12,376 nucleotides of DNA from Intrasporangium_A sp039812505 (GCF_039812505.1 NZ_JBDIAQ010000101.1:1-12376); one strand, 5' to 3'; positions 1 through 7,614 are shown, numbered from the stretch's first letter. The notes: generated by a model from the sequence alone, not told the origin. Made by a program: numbers and translations.

Positions 1-1237
1 TCTGGACGGCGATGACGAGCACCTGCATCACCCCGCCGAGCCCGGCGCCGAAGACGACCATGTACCCGTACATGACCCGGTCCGGGGTGTCGGGGCCGAC
101 GGTGGACAGCAGGTACATCCCCAGGGTCATCAGCGCGGTGCCGACGACCGGGAAGACCTTGTACCGACCCCAGCGGCTGATCAGGAAGCCGGTCCCGACC
201 GACGTGGTCAGCACGCCGGCCATCATCGGCAGCAGCTGCAGGCCGGACTCGGTCGGGTCGGCGCCCTTGGCCACCTGCAGGAAGACCGGCAGGTAGGTGA
301 TCGCGCCGAACATCGCGAAGCCGACGACGAACCCGATGGCGCTCGCGGCCGAGAACACCCGGTTCGCGAACAGGTGCAGCGGCAGGATCGGCTCGGGGGC
401 CCGGCGTTCGACCAGGCCCCAGGCGAGCAGCAGCACGACGGCCGCGGCGCCGAGCGCATAGGTCTGCGGTGAGCGCCAAGGGTAGCTCGTGCCGCCGAGG
501 CTGGTCAGCAGCACCAGCGCCGTCACCCCGAGGGCGAGCAGCACCGCGCCCCAGTAGTCGATGACCCGCTGGATGCGGGCGAGGTCGCCGGGCAGCACGA
601 TAGCCGTGACGACCAGGGCGACCGCGCCGATCGGCAGGTTGACGTAGAAGACCCAGCGCCAGCTCGCGTGCTGCGTGAGCAGCCCACCGATCAGGGGCCC
701 GACGACGGTCGTGACGGCGAACACCGCACCGAACAGGCCCTGGTACTTGCCCCGGTCCCGCGGCGAGACGACGTCGCCGACGATCGCCTGCGCGCCGACC
801 ATGAGCCCGCCGCCGCCGAGCCCCTGCAACGCCCGGGAGAGGATCAGCCACAGCATCGAGGTCGCCAGCCCGGACAGCACCGAACCGACCAGGAAGGTGG
901 CGATCGACAGCTGGAAGAAGAACTTGCGGCCGTAGAGGTCGCCGAGCTTGCCCCACAGCGGCGTCGAGACCGTCGCGGCGAGCAGGTAGGCGGTGATGAT
1001 CCACGAGATGTGCTCGGCCCCGCCGAGGTCCCCCACGATGGTGGGCAGTGCGGTGGCCACGATCGTCTGGTCGAGGGCCGCCAGCAGCATGCCGAGCAGC
1101 AGCCCGACGATGACCAGCACGACGCGACGCGGCGGGAGCGCGTGTGCCGCAGGTGTCACCACCGTCGTCGAGCCCGTCACTCCACCCGATGCAACACCGC
1201 CTCGCTGTGAAGTCGCTGAGCCGGAGGGATCAGGCAT
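1..1237 (-). CDS. DHA2-family MFS drug/metabolite exporter (14 TM type), C-terminus cut off by window edge
   Basis: This inner-membrane proton-coupled exporter belongs to the EmrB/QacA-like DHA2 branch of the major facilitator superfamily. About 412 codons are present and the reading frame runs out of the window at base 1. Visible signatures are LDQTIVATALPTIVGDLGG in helix 1 (Asp near residue 56), the motif-A loop GKLGDLYGRK (about residues 96-105), and GPLIGGLLTQ followed by SWRWVFYVNLPIG, typical of helices 5-6. Many further hydrophobic helices follow. The chosen start is the ATG at 1237, ten bases after the stop of the upstream MutS-like gene; no strong Shine-Dalgarno is seen there. An in-frame GTG at 1180 gives a more usual short N-terminus and is a real alternative. 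The gene is the last visible member of the fluoride-riboswitch operon. The family exports drugs, dyes or metabolites; the substrate cannot be read from sequence. The family call is firm, the link to fluoride is inferred. Confidence 0.9.
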   Translation of the reverse strand, partial: MPDPSGSATSQRGGVASGGVTGSTTVVTPAAHALPPRRVVLVIVGLLLGMLLAALDQTIVATALPTIVGDLGGAEHISWIITAYLLAATVSTPLWGKLGDLYGRKFFFQLSIATFLVGSVLSGLATSMLWLILSRALQGLGGGGLMVGAQAIVGDVVSPRDRGKYQGLFGAVFAVTTVVGPLIGGLLTQHASWRWVFYVNLPIGAVALVVTAIVLPGDLARIQRVIDYWGAVLLALGVTALVLLTSLGGTSYPWRSPQTYALGAAAVVLLLAWGLVERRAPEPILPLHLFANRVFSAASAIGFVVGFAMFGAITYLPVFLQVAKGADPTESGLQLLPMMAGVLTTSVGTGFLISRWGRYKVFPVVGTALMTLGMYLLSTVGPDTPDRVMYGYMVVFGAGLGGVMQVLVIAVQ

Positions 1238-1247
1238 CGCCGCGCCG

Positions 1248-2753
1248 TCAGCCGGAGCTGCCCGCACCGGCGAACACCTGGCGGAACAGGTCGCCGGCGT
1301 AGCTGGTGGACTCGGGCTCGGCCGGGACCAGCCGGAACGACCGGCGCCCGTCCGGCTCGCGCTGGGCCCGCAGGAAGAGGTGCTCCGGCGCGTGGAGCCG
1401 GGCGAGCCCGTGCGAGAGGGTGTAGAGGTGGGTGACGTAGCAGACCCGGACGCCTGCTGCCAGCAGGGAGTCGACGATGTCGCGGGCGATCTGTGATCCC
1501 TCCAGCTCGTTGGTGCTGGCGAAGGACTCGTCGAGCAGGAGCATGGCGCCCGGCCGGAGCCGGTCGACCAGGTCGGACATCCTGACCAGCTCGTCGTCGA
1601 ACTTGCCGTGCTGCAGCGCGGCGTCCTCCTCGCGGCGGTAGTGGGTGAACACGCCGGTCGAGGGGCTGGCCCGGTAGCTGTCGGCCGTCACGAACAGGCC
1701 GGCGTCGAGCATCAGCTGGGCCAGACCGATCGCGCGCAGCAGCGTCGACTTGCCGCCCTGGTTGGCGCCGGTCAGCATCAGCAGGGTCCTTCCGTCGGCG
1801 TCGAGGTCGCTGCCGACGGGAGCCCGACCGGTGCGCAGCGCCAGGCCTGCGTCGACCAGGCCACGGCAGGTCAGGGCCCGCGAGAGCCGCGGCTCGACCG
1901 TGGGTCGACAGGTCGGCACCCCACTGCGCTGGAGGGCCCGGTGCAGCTGGACGCACCCGAGGTAGCACCCCACCTCGAAGGTGAGCCTGCGGAAGAAGTC
2001 GAGGACGTGCTCGCTCGACTGCGCCGCCGCGTCGGCGACGGTGTTGATGCCGTGGTCCTGGATCCGGTCCAGGGTGCGTCCGCCGTTCTCGTCGCGCGGG
2101 GGCAGGTGATAGGTGTATCCGTGGTGGTTCGGCAGCACCTCCTCGAGCCTGGTCCACCAGGGCGTGGGGGCGGCCTCGCGAAGCGCGTAGTCGACGCCGG
2201 TGCAGCCTGGGCCCAGGCGCGCGGTCAGCACCGCTGCGGCGGTGAACTCCAGCTGATGGATGTAGCCGCGCACCTGGGCCAGGTAGGCGTCGTCGAGGTC
2301 GTGCTCGACGCTCGCCAGCAGGTTGGTCAGGCCGGCCGAGTGGAACTGACCGCGGTGTGCGACCGCGAAGGCGTGCAGCCGGGCGAGGTAGTCGACCTGG
2401 TCGCGCAGGATGGCCACGGACGAGCGCAGGATGGCGCCGGGGTGGTTGGTCGGGATCCACGCGTGCACGCGGCGCTTGGCGTCGATCGCGGTGCCGGCCA
2501 GCTCGTACACCGCGCGGATCGCGTCGGGGTGGGCCAGGCAGTCGTCGAGCACGTCCTGGCGGTAACGGATCTGGTCAGGGTCCAGTGGGTCGGCCAGCAC
2601 GAGCTGGGCCGCGACGTCACGCAGGTAGGCGTCGCCGTCGGCCATCGCGTCCAGGATCGGGGTGATGCCCAGGTCGCGCACCAGGTCGGCGCTCTCGTCC
2701 GGCGGTCGCGGGGCGGTGGCGTCCTGGTCGGCGAAGAGCAGTCGGGGCTTCAT
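1248..2753 (-). CDS. MutS-like ATPase, canonical-site member of a tandem pair
   Basis: This 501-residue protein has a MutS-type core and C-terminal ABC ATPase domain. It lacks the N-terminal mismatch-recognition domain of true MutS (full MutS is about 850 residues) and has no Smr nuclease domain as in MutS2. Walker A is GANQGGKST (residues 329-337), Walker B is MLLLDES with D408 and E409, followed by FASTNELEG, and the switch His is present in YVTHLYTLSHGL (H442). The N-terminal 300 residues look helical, as expected for the lever and clamp region. The start is the ATG at 2753, which overlaps the preceding stop as ATGA; longer versions of the frame only read back through the preceding gene. 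The gene is therefore translationally coupled to its paralogue, and the two products probably work as a heterodimer. mutS-type genes are, as I recall, among those reported downstream of crcB-motif RNAs, but what they do under fluoride is unknown. Mismatch repair proper is unlikely. Confidence 0.88.
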   Translation of the reverse strand: MKPRLLFADQDATAPRPPDESADLVRDLGITPILDAMADGDAYLRDVAAQLVLADPLDPDQIRYRQDVLDDCLAHPDAIRAVYELAGTAIDAKRRVHAWIPTNHPGAILRSSVAILRDQVDYLARLHAFAVAHRGQFHSAGLTNLLASVEHDLDDAYLAQVRGYIHQLEFTAAAVLTARLGPGCTGVDYALREAAPTPWWTRLEEVLPNHHGYTYHLPPRDENGGRTLDRIQDHGINTVADAAAQSSEHVLDFFRRLTFEVGCYLGCVQLHRALQRSGVPTCRPTVEPRLSRALTCRGLVDAGLALRTGRAPVGSDLDADGRTLLMLTGANQGGKSTLLRAIGLAQLMLDAGLFVTADSYRASPSTGVFTHYRREEDAALQHGKFDDELVRMSDLVDRLRPGAMLLLDESFASTNELEGSQIARDIVDSLLAAGVRVCYVTHLYTLSHGLARLHAPEHLFLRAQREPDGRRSFRLVPAEPESTSYAGDLFRQVFAGAGSSG

Positions 2754-4303
2754 CGGGTCAGCCTCCTGTCCAGGTCCTCCGGGGTCAGCTGATGCTGCCG
2801 GGCCAGGGCGCGGGCGTAGGCCAGCCCGTCCGCGGGGCGCCGCTCGATCCGGTAGGTGCGGCGGGTCGGGTCGGCGGGGTCGACCCCGGCGACCATGCTG
2901 ACCGTCGTCGGCGAGAGCCGGGACAGCTCGTCGAGGAAGGTCACGCACACGCTCCGCGCGCCGGAGCGTTCGAGCCGGCCCAGCAGGTCGCGTCCGAGCG
3001 TGAGCGCGTCGTCCGGCGAGGTCGAGGAGTAGACCTCGTTGAGCAGGACGAGGCCGGCCGGGGTGAGCTGCGCGAGCAGGGCGTGTGCCCGGACGAGGTC
3101 GTCGTGCAGGTGACCACGCAGGTCCTCGATGTTCTCGCCCCGCTCGAAGATGGTGACGACCTGGTCGACGAGGGGGATCCTGGCCTGACGGGCCGGCACG
3201 GGCGCCCCGGTCGCCGCGAGCAGGTGCAGCTGCCCGAGCATCCGGGCGAAGGTCGTCTTGCCGCCCTGGTTGGGCCCGGTCACCACCAGCAGCCGCTCCT
3301 CGTCGGCCAGCCGGCAGTCGCCGGGCACCACCGTGTCCCTCGACCCGTCGAGAACCAGCACGATGTCGAAGCCGCCCCGAACCGAGAGCTCATGGTCGGC
3401 GGCGACCTCCGGCAGCGCCCAGGTCACCCCGAGGCCGGCCGTCGCGTCCATGACGTCGAGGTAGGCCAGGTAGAACTGCAGCTCCCGTTCGACCCGTTCC
3501 AGCTCCGGGGGGACGAGCGGCCGGTGCCGGGCGCAGAACGCGGCGAGGGAGGCGAACGCGTCCGGGTTGAGCCGGGCCACGAACGAGGCGATCGCCGCCT
3601 CGACGTGGTCCATCGCCCCCGGGTCGCGGATCTGTTGCAGGTACGACCTGGGCGCCTGCTGGCGGAACCGTTCGAAGGTGGCCAGCACGCGGGGGGCCAG
3701 CTCGGGCTCGTCGGGGTCGACGGGCCGGACCTCGACCCAGTCGCCGTGCACGCGCACCCGGTAGCGGATCGCGTCGAACTGCTCGATGAGCTCGTCGGTC
3801 TCGGCGCCCAGGGCCTGGAACCCTGGTGAGGCGACGTACCCCTGGACCCACGACGCGAGGCCCTGCAGGGCGGTCGAACCGAGCGGGGCGGCCACCAGTG
3901 CGTCCGCCAGCGTGCGGACGGTGGTCACGTAGTCGCGGGCGACCTGCAGGAACCAGCGGCGCTGCTCCGACCGGTAGTGCAGCCTGTCGGCCATGGCCAG
4001 GATCCGCCGGACGTGCGCCAGCCCCTTCGAGAACTCGGTCAGTCCCTCGCGGACCCCCGGGGTGCGCAGGTCGGTGAAGACCTCGTGCCGGTGGGCCACG
4101 TCCGGCGCCGACACGAGGGTGGTGAACCACTCGTCGAGGTGGTACTCCGCGCGGCCCGCGGTCAGGCGGTCCACCAGCCGGTCGACGAGCAGGTCCCGGC
4201 GTGCCTCCAGGTCGAGCGGTCGGCCCGTCGGCGTCGGGTCGAGCGTGAGCAGGCTGGGCGGGTCGGTGGTGCGGACCGTGTCGGTCGAGGTCGTCGGTGC
4301 CAT
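2750..4303 (-). CDS. MutS-like ATPase, altered-site member of a tandem pair
   Basis: This 517-residue protein has the MutS-family ATPase domain and no mismatch-recognition domain. Walker A is GPNQGGKTT (residues 343-351). Walker B reads LVLLNEVYSST, with Asn422 where MutS proteins normally have the Mg-coordinating Asp and E423 kept. The usual Thr-His switch is replaced by VTFLDEL (T455, F456). The helical first 300 residues contain several long amphipathic stretches, and the C-terminus ends in an ADGLAYARALARQH segment. It is paralogous to the next gene, which keeps the canonical residues, so one subunit may bind ATP without hydrolysing it normally. The ATG start at 4303 has a strong Shine-Dalgarno, GGAAGGAG, about six bases upstream. 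It follows a 76-base gap after the MFS gene, the largest in the operon. Family membership is clear, but the cellular role is not known to me. Confidence 0.87.
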   Translation of the reverse strand: MAPTTSTDTVRTTDPPSLLTLDPTPTGRPLDLEARRDLLVDRLVDRLTAGRAEYHLDEWFTTLVSAPDVAHRHEVFTDLRTPGVREGLTEFSKGLAHVRRILAMADRLHYRSEQRRWFLQVARDYVTTVRTLADALVAAPLGSTALQGLASWVQGYVASPGFQALGAETDELIEQFDAIRYRVRVHGDWVEVRPVDPDEPELAPRVLATFERFRQQAPRSYLQQIRDPGAMDHVEAAIASFVARLNPDAFASLAAFCARHRPLVPPELERVERELQFYLAYLDVMDATAGLGVTWALPEVAADHELSVRGGFDIVLVLDGSRDTVVPGDCRLADEERLLVVTGPNQGGKTTFARMLGQLHLLAATGAPVPARQARIPLVDQVVTIFERGENIEDLRGHLHDDLVRAHALLAQLTPAGLVLLNEVYSSTSPDDALTLGRDLLGRLERSGARSVCVTFLDELSRLSPTTVSMVAGVDPADPTRRTYRIERRPADGLAYARALARQHQLTPEDLDRRLTR

Positions 4304-4379
4304 GCCGGTCTCCTTCCGCGCTGTCGCGCTTCAGGGACCGTCAGCGGCGTGCGCCGCGAGTCTGGGCGAGCCCCATCGC
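4304..4379 (-). other. Intra-operon spacer with two short hairpins
   Basis: This 76-base gap is the only sizeable break between genes of the minus-strand operon. It contains two compact inverted repeats: GCGGCG-TG-CGCCGC at 4344-4357 and GCGC-TGTC-GCGC at 4318-4329 (plus-strand letters). No T-tract follows either, so they do not look like intrinsic terminators. They could be RNA processing or stability elements. The strong ribosome binding site of the MutS-like gene lies at the downstream edge. I see no convincing -35/-10 pair here. Confidence 0.4.
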
Positions 4380-5612
4380 CTACTTCGAGTGTAGCGCCGT
4401 GGTGGTGACCAGAGCGGCGGCCATCCAGGCCGCGGCATAGCCGAAGGCGACCGTCGGGGACAGCAGCGTCCACAGCACCCCGGCGACCAGCGTCGCGCCG
4501 AGGTCACCGGCCGACTGGGTCAGGCCGAGCACGCCGAAGGCGTTGGGCCGCAGGTCGACCGGCAGGCCGAGGGCGACCGTGGCCGACTCGGCGGTCTCGG
4601 CGAGCCCGATGCCGATCCCGGCCAGCAGGAACCCGGCGACCACCCCGTGCACGGTGCCGGTGACCGCGAACAGCAGGTAGGCCGCCGTGTAGACCAGGGC
4701 ACCCGCCGCGAAGACCGGCCGTGGCCCGAGGCGGTCGATGAGCCAGCCACCCAGCAGGGCCGAGCCGGACGCGATGGCGTTGTGGGCGGCATACATCAGG
4801 ATGGCGGCGCTCGTCGCGGCGCCGGCCGTCCAGCCGACGGAGTGGTGCAGGACGTCGGTGGCGCGCAGGATGAGCAGGGTGGTGGCCAGGTTGCCCAGCT
4901 CGAAGCAGGCGACGGGAGCCAGCAGCCGGACGATCCCGGCCCGACACAGCGCGGTCAGGTTCAGCGTCAGGGTGCGCCGGTTGCGGGCGGGGGCGAGCGT
5001 CCGGCGGGCCTCCCGCGCGGCGACCGTGATCGCGGCGGCGGCCAGCAGGCTCGGGACGATCGAGAGCAGGATCGCGTGGCGGATCCCGATGACGCCGACC
5101 AGCCCGGCCGCCAGCAGCGGACCGAGGACGGCGCCCAGGTTGTCCCCGGCCCGCTCGACGCCGAAGGCACGCCCGTAGGACGTTGCCGGGGCGAGGTCGG
5201 TCAGCAGCATGTCCCGAGCGGGCGAGCGCAGGCCCCGGGAGATCCACGCCAGGCTGCGCAGGACCGCGACCTGCCAGACCGCGGTCGCCAGCCCGATGGC
5301 GGCGGTGGCGACGGCGGTGCCGAGGTAGCCGCTGGCGGCGACCCGGCCCCGCCGGGCGGGCTCGGCGGCCATCGGCCCGCCCGCCAGCTTGCTGAGGCCG
5401 GTCAGCGCATCGGCGACCCCGTCGATGGCTCCGAGCGTGGCCGGCCCGCCGTGCAGCGTCGTGGTGACGAACGTCGGCAACAGTGCGGTGACCAGCTCGT
5501 GGCCGGCATCCGAGAACAGCGAGGCTCCGCCGATGCTGAGGACACCGGGGCTGTGCCACCGGGGTGCGTCCGGGGGATCCGTTGCCACGGTGGCCGGTTC
5601 GTCGCCGGCCAC
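4380..5612 (-). CDS. MFS transporter, 12-helix type, substrate unknown
   Basis: This 410-residue integral membrane protein has about twelve hydrophobic segments in two halves of six, the standard MFS architecture. Signatures include SDAGHE near residues 34-39 at the end of helix 1, RGLRSPARD (about 126-134) in the helix 4-5 region, and GRAFGVERAGDNLGAVLGP (about 147-165) in helix 5. These recall a group of MFS permeases with RGxRxPxRD and GPL motifs. The central cytoplasmic loop (around residues 197-213) is basic, with several Arg residues. The start is a GTG at 5612, one base after the TGA of the histidine phosphatase gene, so translation is probably coupled. Stop is TAG at 4380-4382. Lying in a fluoride-switched operon, it may export a toxic fluorinated or phosphorylated metabolite, or fluoride indirectly. 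That is inference only. Confidence 0.87.
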   Translation of the reverse strand: MAGDEPATVATDPPDAPRWHSPGVLSIGGASLFSDAGHELVTALLPTFVTTTLHGGPATLGAIDGVADALTGLSKLAGGPMAAEPARRGRVAASGYLGTAVATAAIGLATAVWQVAVLRSLAWISRGLRSPARDMLLTDLAPATSYGRAFGVERAGDNLGAVLGPLLAAGLVGVIGIRHAILLSIVPSLLAAAAITVAAREARRTLAPARNRRTLTLNLTALCRAGIVRLLAPVACFELGNLATTLLILRATDVLHHSVGWTAGAATSAAILMYAAHNAIASGSALLGGWLIDRLGPRPVFAAGALVYTAAYLLFAVTGTVHGVVAGFLLAGIGIGLAETAESATVALGLPVDLRPNAFGVLGLTQSAGDLGATLVAGVLWTLLSPTVAFGYAAAWMAAALVTTTALHSK

Positions 5613-5613
5613 G

Positions 5614-6210
5614 TCAGTGGTTGTTGGTGCTCGTCACGGTCAGGGCGCCGGCCCCGTCCCGCGCCAGCAGGGACCAGCTCGCCGGGTCGAGGGGGATGTC
5701 GGCGAGGTCGGGGTCGAGTGCGCCGAGGATCGCGTGCAGGACCGCGTCGTGGGTGACCAGGACGAGCGGCGGGTCGGCGACCGGCTCGTCGAGGAAGCCT
5801 CCGGCCCGGGCGAGCACGTTCGCGAGCGGCTCGACCCCGGGGGCGGCGTCGACCGACCCCCATTGGGCGATCACCTCGTCACGCGGGTGTCCGGCCCACT
5901 GCCCGTAGTCCCGGTCGAGCAGCCGCTCGTCCACCGTGAAGCTCAGCCCGGCCCGGTCCCCGATCATCCGGGCGGTCCGGACGGTCCGCTGCAGCGGGCT
6001 GGCGAGGATGCGGTGCGGCCTCCCGTCGGCGAGCATCGGGGCCAGCCGGTCGGCGAGCCGGGCCACGTCCGCCAGCCCGACGTCGTCCAGGGGCGGGTCG
6101 AGCAGGCCGCGCAGCCGACCGGCGGCGTTGAGCGCGGTGCGCCCGTGCCGGACGAGGACGAGCGCAGCAGGAGGGGCGTCGTCCGGGTTGGCGAGTGGTG
6201 TGCTGTTCAT
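5614..6210 (-). CDS. Histidine phosphatase superfamily protein (phosphoglycerate-mutase-like/PhoE-like)
   Basis: This 198-residue cytosolic protein is of the branch-1 histidine phosphatase superfamily, which forms a phospho-histidine intermediate. The RHG signature is LVLVRHGRTALNA with catalytic H22 flanked by R21. Phosphate-pocket residue R75 is in ASPLQRT, the probable acid is D99 in RLLDRDYGQWAG, and the second catalytic His is H154 in LVTHDAVLHA. The length matches small broad phosphatases rather than the roughly 250-residue glycolytic mutase. The ATG at 6210 overlaps the stop of the second crcB gene as ATGA; longer forms would only extend back through that gene. Its product could remove phosphate from glycolytic phosphate esters that build up when fluoride blocks enolase, but the substrate cannot be read from sequence and mutase activity is not excluded. 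Confidence 0.9.
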   Translation of the reverse strand: MNSTPLANPDDAPPAALVLVRHGRTALNAAGRLRGLLDPPLDDVGLADVARLADRLAPMLADGRPHRILASPLQRTVRTARMIGDRAGLSFTVDERLLDRDYGQWAGHPRDEVIAQWGSVDAAPGVEPLANVLARAGGFLDEPVADPPLVLVTHDAVLHAILGALDPDLADIPLDPASWSLLARDGAGALTVTSTNNH

Positions 6211-6602
6211 GTCGACTCCATTCCTGCGATGGCCTGCCCGATGGCAAGGCCGAGTGCGGCGGCCGCTACGGACGCCACGAGCGTGACTGCGGCATAACGG
6301 ATCCCGGTTCCGCTGCCCTCCGCGACCCACAGCCGGGCGGCTTCGACGGAGGCGGTGCTGAACGTCGTGTAGCCCCCGCAGAACCCGGTGCCGAGCACCG
6401 CCTCCACGGTGGCGCCGGCGGTGCCGGGCGACCCCGTCGCGAGCAGCCCGGTCAGCAGCCCGAGCAGCAGCGACCCGCTGATGTTGATCACCATGGTGCC
6501 GAGCGGCACCCGAAAGGGGTTGCGCCGGGCGAGCAACGAGTCCGTGACGAACCGGGCGGCCGCCCCGAGACCGCCGGCGAGGGCGACGAGCAGGACCGTC
6601 AT
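6207..6602 (-). CDS. crcB: Fluoride channel subunit CrcB/Fluc (second of tandem pair)
   Basis: This 131-residue four-helix membrane protein is of the Fluc/CrcB family, which forms antiparallel dimers that let fluoride leave the cell. Diagnostic segments are GGLGAAARF (10-18) in helix 1, MVINISGSL with N40 in helix 2, and GTGFCGGYTTFSTAS (71-85) at the helix 3 break. The usual TTFSTF motif reads TTFSTA here, so the second pore-lining Phe is Ala86-side small instead of aromatic (position 84). The ATG at 6602 overlaps the previous stop as ATGA, which fixes the start; the longer open frame upstream is noise from the first crcB gene. The N-terminus carries little charge, unlike its partner, fitting opposite membrane orientation. 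Adjacent pairs of crcB genes in Gram-positive bacteria generally make heterodimeric channels. Confidence 0.95.
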   Translation of the reverse strand: MTVLLVALAGGLGAAARFVTDSLLARRNPFRVPLGTMVINISGSLLLGLLTGLLATGSPGTAGATVEAVLGTGFCGGYTTFSTASVEAARLWVAEGSGTGIRYAAVTLVASVAAAALGLAIGQAIAGMEST

Positions 6603-7081
6603 CGGCCCACCTGCCCGGCCCGACGCGGCCGGAGCCCGTGCGCCAGGCGGAAGCCCGTCGCCGCTGCCCCGACGCCGAGGGCGACGCTCACCACCGCGTA
6701 GGCCAGCCCGACCACGTGCTCCTGCAGGGTCAGCCGTTGCACCGTCTCGACCGCGAAGGTGCTGTAGGTGGTGAACCCACCGAGCACCCCGGTCCCCAGC
6801 CCGAGGCGCACCACCCGGCGCCAACCCGCGTCGTGCCCCGTGCGGGCCAGCAGCTCGAGCAGCAGGCCCAGGACGAACGACCCGATCACGTTGATGGCCA
6901 AGGTGATCCAGGGGACAGCGTGGTCCGCCACCGGTGCGAGCTGCTCGAGGGCGCTGCGCGCGGAGGCGCCCAGGGCGCCGCCCACGAAGATGACTCCGAG
7001 CAACCGGCGCCGGCGCCGCAGCGCGGGCCGGTTCCGCCGGGGCCGGCTCGCGCTCCGGTCCCGGCCCCCGGTCACTCCCAC
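6599..7081 (-). CDS. crcB: Fluoride channel subunit CrcB/Fluc (first of tandem pair)
   Basis: This 160-residue Fluc/CrcB fluoride channel subunit has four predicted helices. Signatures are GGALGASAR (34-42), LAINVIGSF with N64 in helix 2, and GFTTYSTFAVET (102-113) at the helix 3 break. The first Phe of the aromatic box is Tyr106 and the second, Phe109, is kept. Residues 8-26 are dense in Arg, which by the positive-inside rule should hold the N-terminus in the cytoplasm; the partner lacks this, so the two probably insert in opposite directions. The start is taken as GTG at 7081, because GGGAGGGG lies six bases upstream. A second GTG at 7075, overlapping the stress-protein stop as GTGA, is also possible and would shorten the protein by two residues. 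It overlaps its neighbours on both sides. Confidence 0.95.
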   Translation of the reverse strand: MGVTGGRDRSASRPRRNRPALRRRRRLLGVIFVGGALGASARSALEQLAPVADHAVPWITLAINVIGSFVLGLLLELLARTGHDAGWRRVVRLGLGTGVLGGFTTYSTFAVETVQRLTLQEHVVGLAYAVVSVALGVGAAATGFRLAHGLRPRRAGQVGR

Positions 7082-7614
7082 GGCGCGCGCCCCTCCCAGT
7101 CGACGACCTGCACCGGCACGACGAGCACCGGCCGGTGCTGCCGGTGAGACAGCTGCATCGAGACGGACCCGTTCATGAAGTCCGCGACGCGATGGTGCCG
7201 CCCGACGTGCGTCCCGACGACGAACGCCGCCGCGTCGACCGCCCGGGCCAGGTGCGTCAGGGCCCGGTCGACCCGCCCGGCCAGGTAGCGGAACTGCCAG
7301 GCCACCTGCTCACCAGCCATCCACTCGCCAACCGCCCGGACCAGCTCGGCCTCGCGGTCCGACCAGCCCTCGTCGTCGAGGTCCGGGTCGATGGACAGGT
7401 GCCGCACCGTGCCGTCCGGGTACTCCTCGTCGGTGTAGCGGGTGGTGTCGACGTGGGCGAAGTAGAGCGCCGGCGCGCCTGTCGCCTCGGCGAGCGACAC
7501 CGCGGTGGCGGCGATCACCGGCGGCTGGCCCGGCACGACCGCCACCACGAGCGGGTGGCCGGCGAACTCGGTGATGCGGGACGGGTGCGGCTGCGGCGGG
7601 ACTCTCTCGCCCAT
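7072..7614 (-). CDS. Universal stress protein (UspA family), first gene behind the fluoride riboswitch
   Basis: This 180-residue cytosolic protein has one Usp fold. The opening strand HPLVVAVVPGQPP (about 20-32) leads into a helix, and the C-terminal segment VVGTHVGRHH...MNGSVSMQLSHRQHRPVLVVP (about 132-166) resembles the ATP-binding loop and last strand of Usp proteins. The usual G-2x-G-9x-G-(S/T) loop is one residue longer in each spacer here (G134, G138, G149, S150), so nucleotide binding is not assured. A DTTRYTDEEYPDGT insert near residues 56-69 is unusual. The ATG at 7614 has GGAGAG six bases upstream, and its start region is a copy of a repeat that can pair within the leader RNA. uspA-type genes are among those seen with fluoride riboswitches. 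Its action in fluoride stress is unknown. Confidence 0.88.
   Translation of the reverse strand: MGERVPPQPHPSRITEFAGHPLVVAVVPGQPPVIAATAVSLAEATGAPALYFAHVDTTRYTDEEYPDGTVRHLSIDPDLDDEGWSDREAELVRAVGEWMAGEQVAWQFRYLAGRVDRALTHLARAVDAAAFVVGTHVGRHHRVADFMNGSVSMQLSHRQHRPVLVVPVQVVDWEGRAPWE

Noticed and set aside
1608..2792. A 394-codon open frame on the plus strand
   Set aside because: It is antisense to the MutS-like gene, whose Walker motifs show that the minus strand is coding.
1248..4303. Calling the two ATPases true MutS mismatch-repair proteins or MutS2
   Set aside because: Both are about 500 residues, lack the N-terminal mismatch-recognition domain and have no C-terminal Smr domain. Only the ATPase and core regions match.
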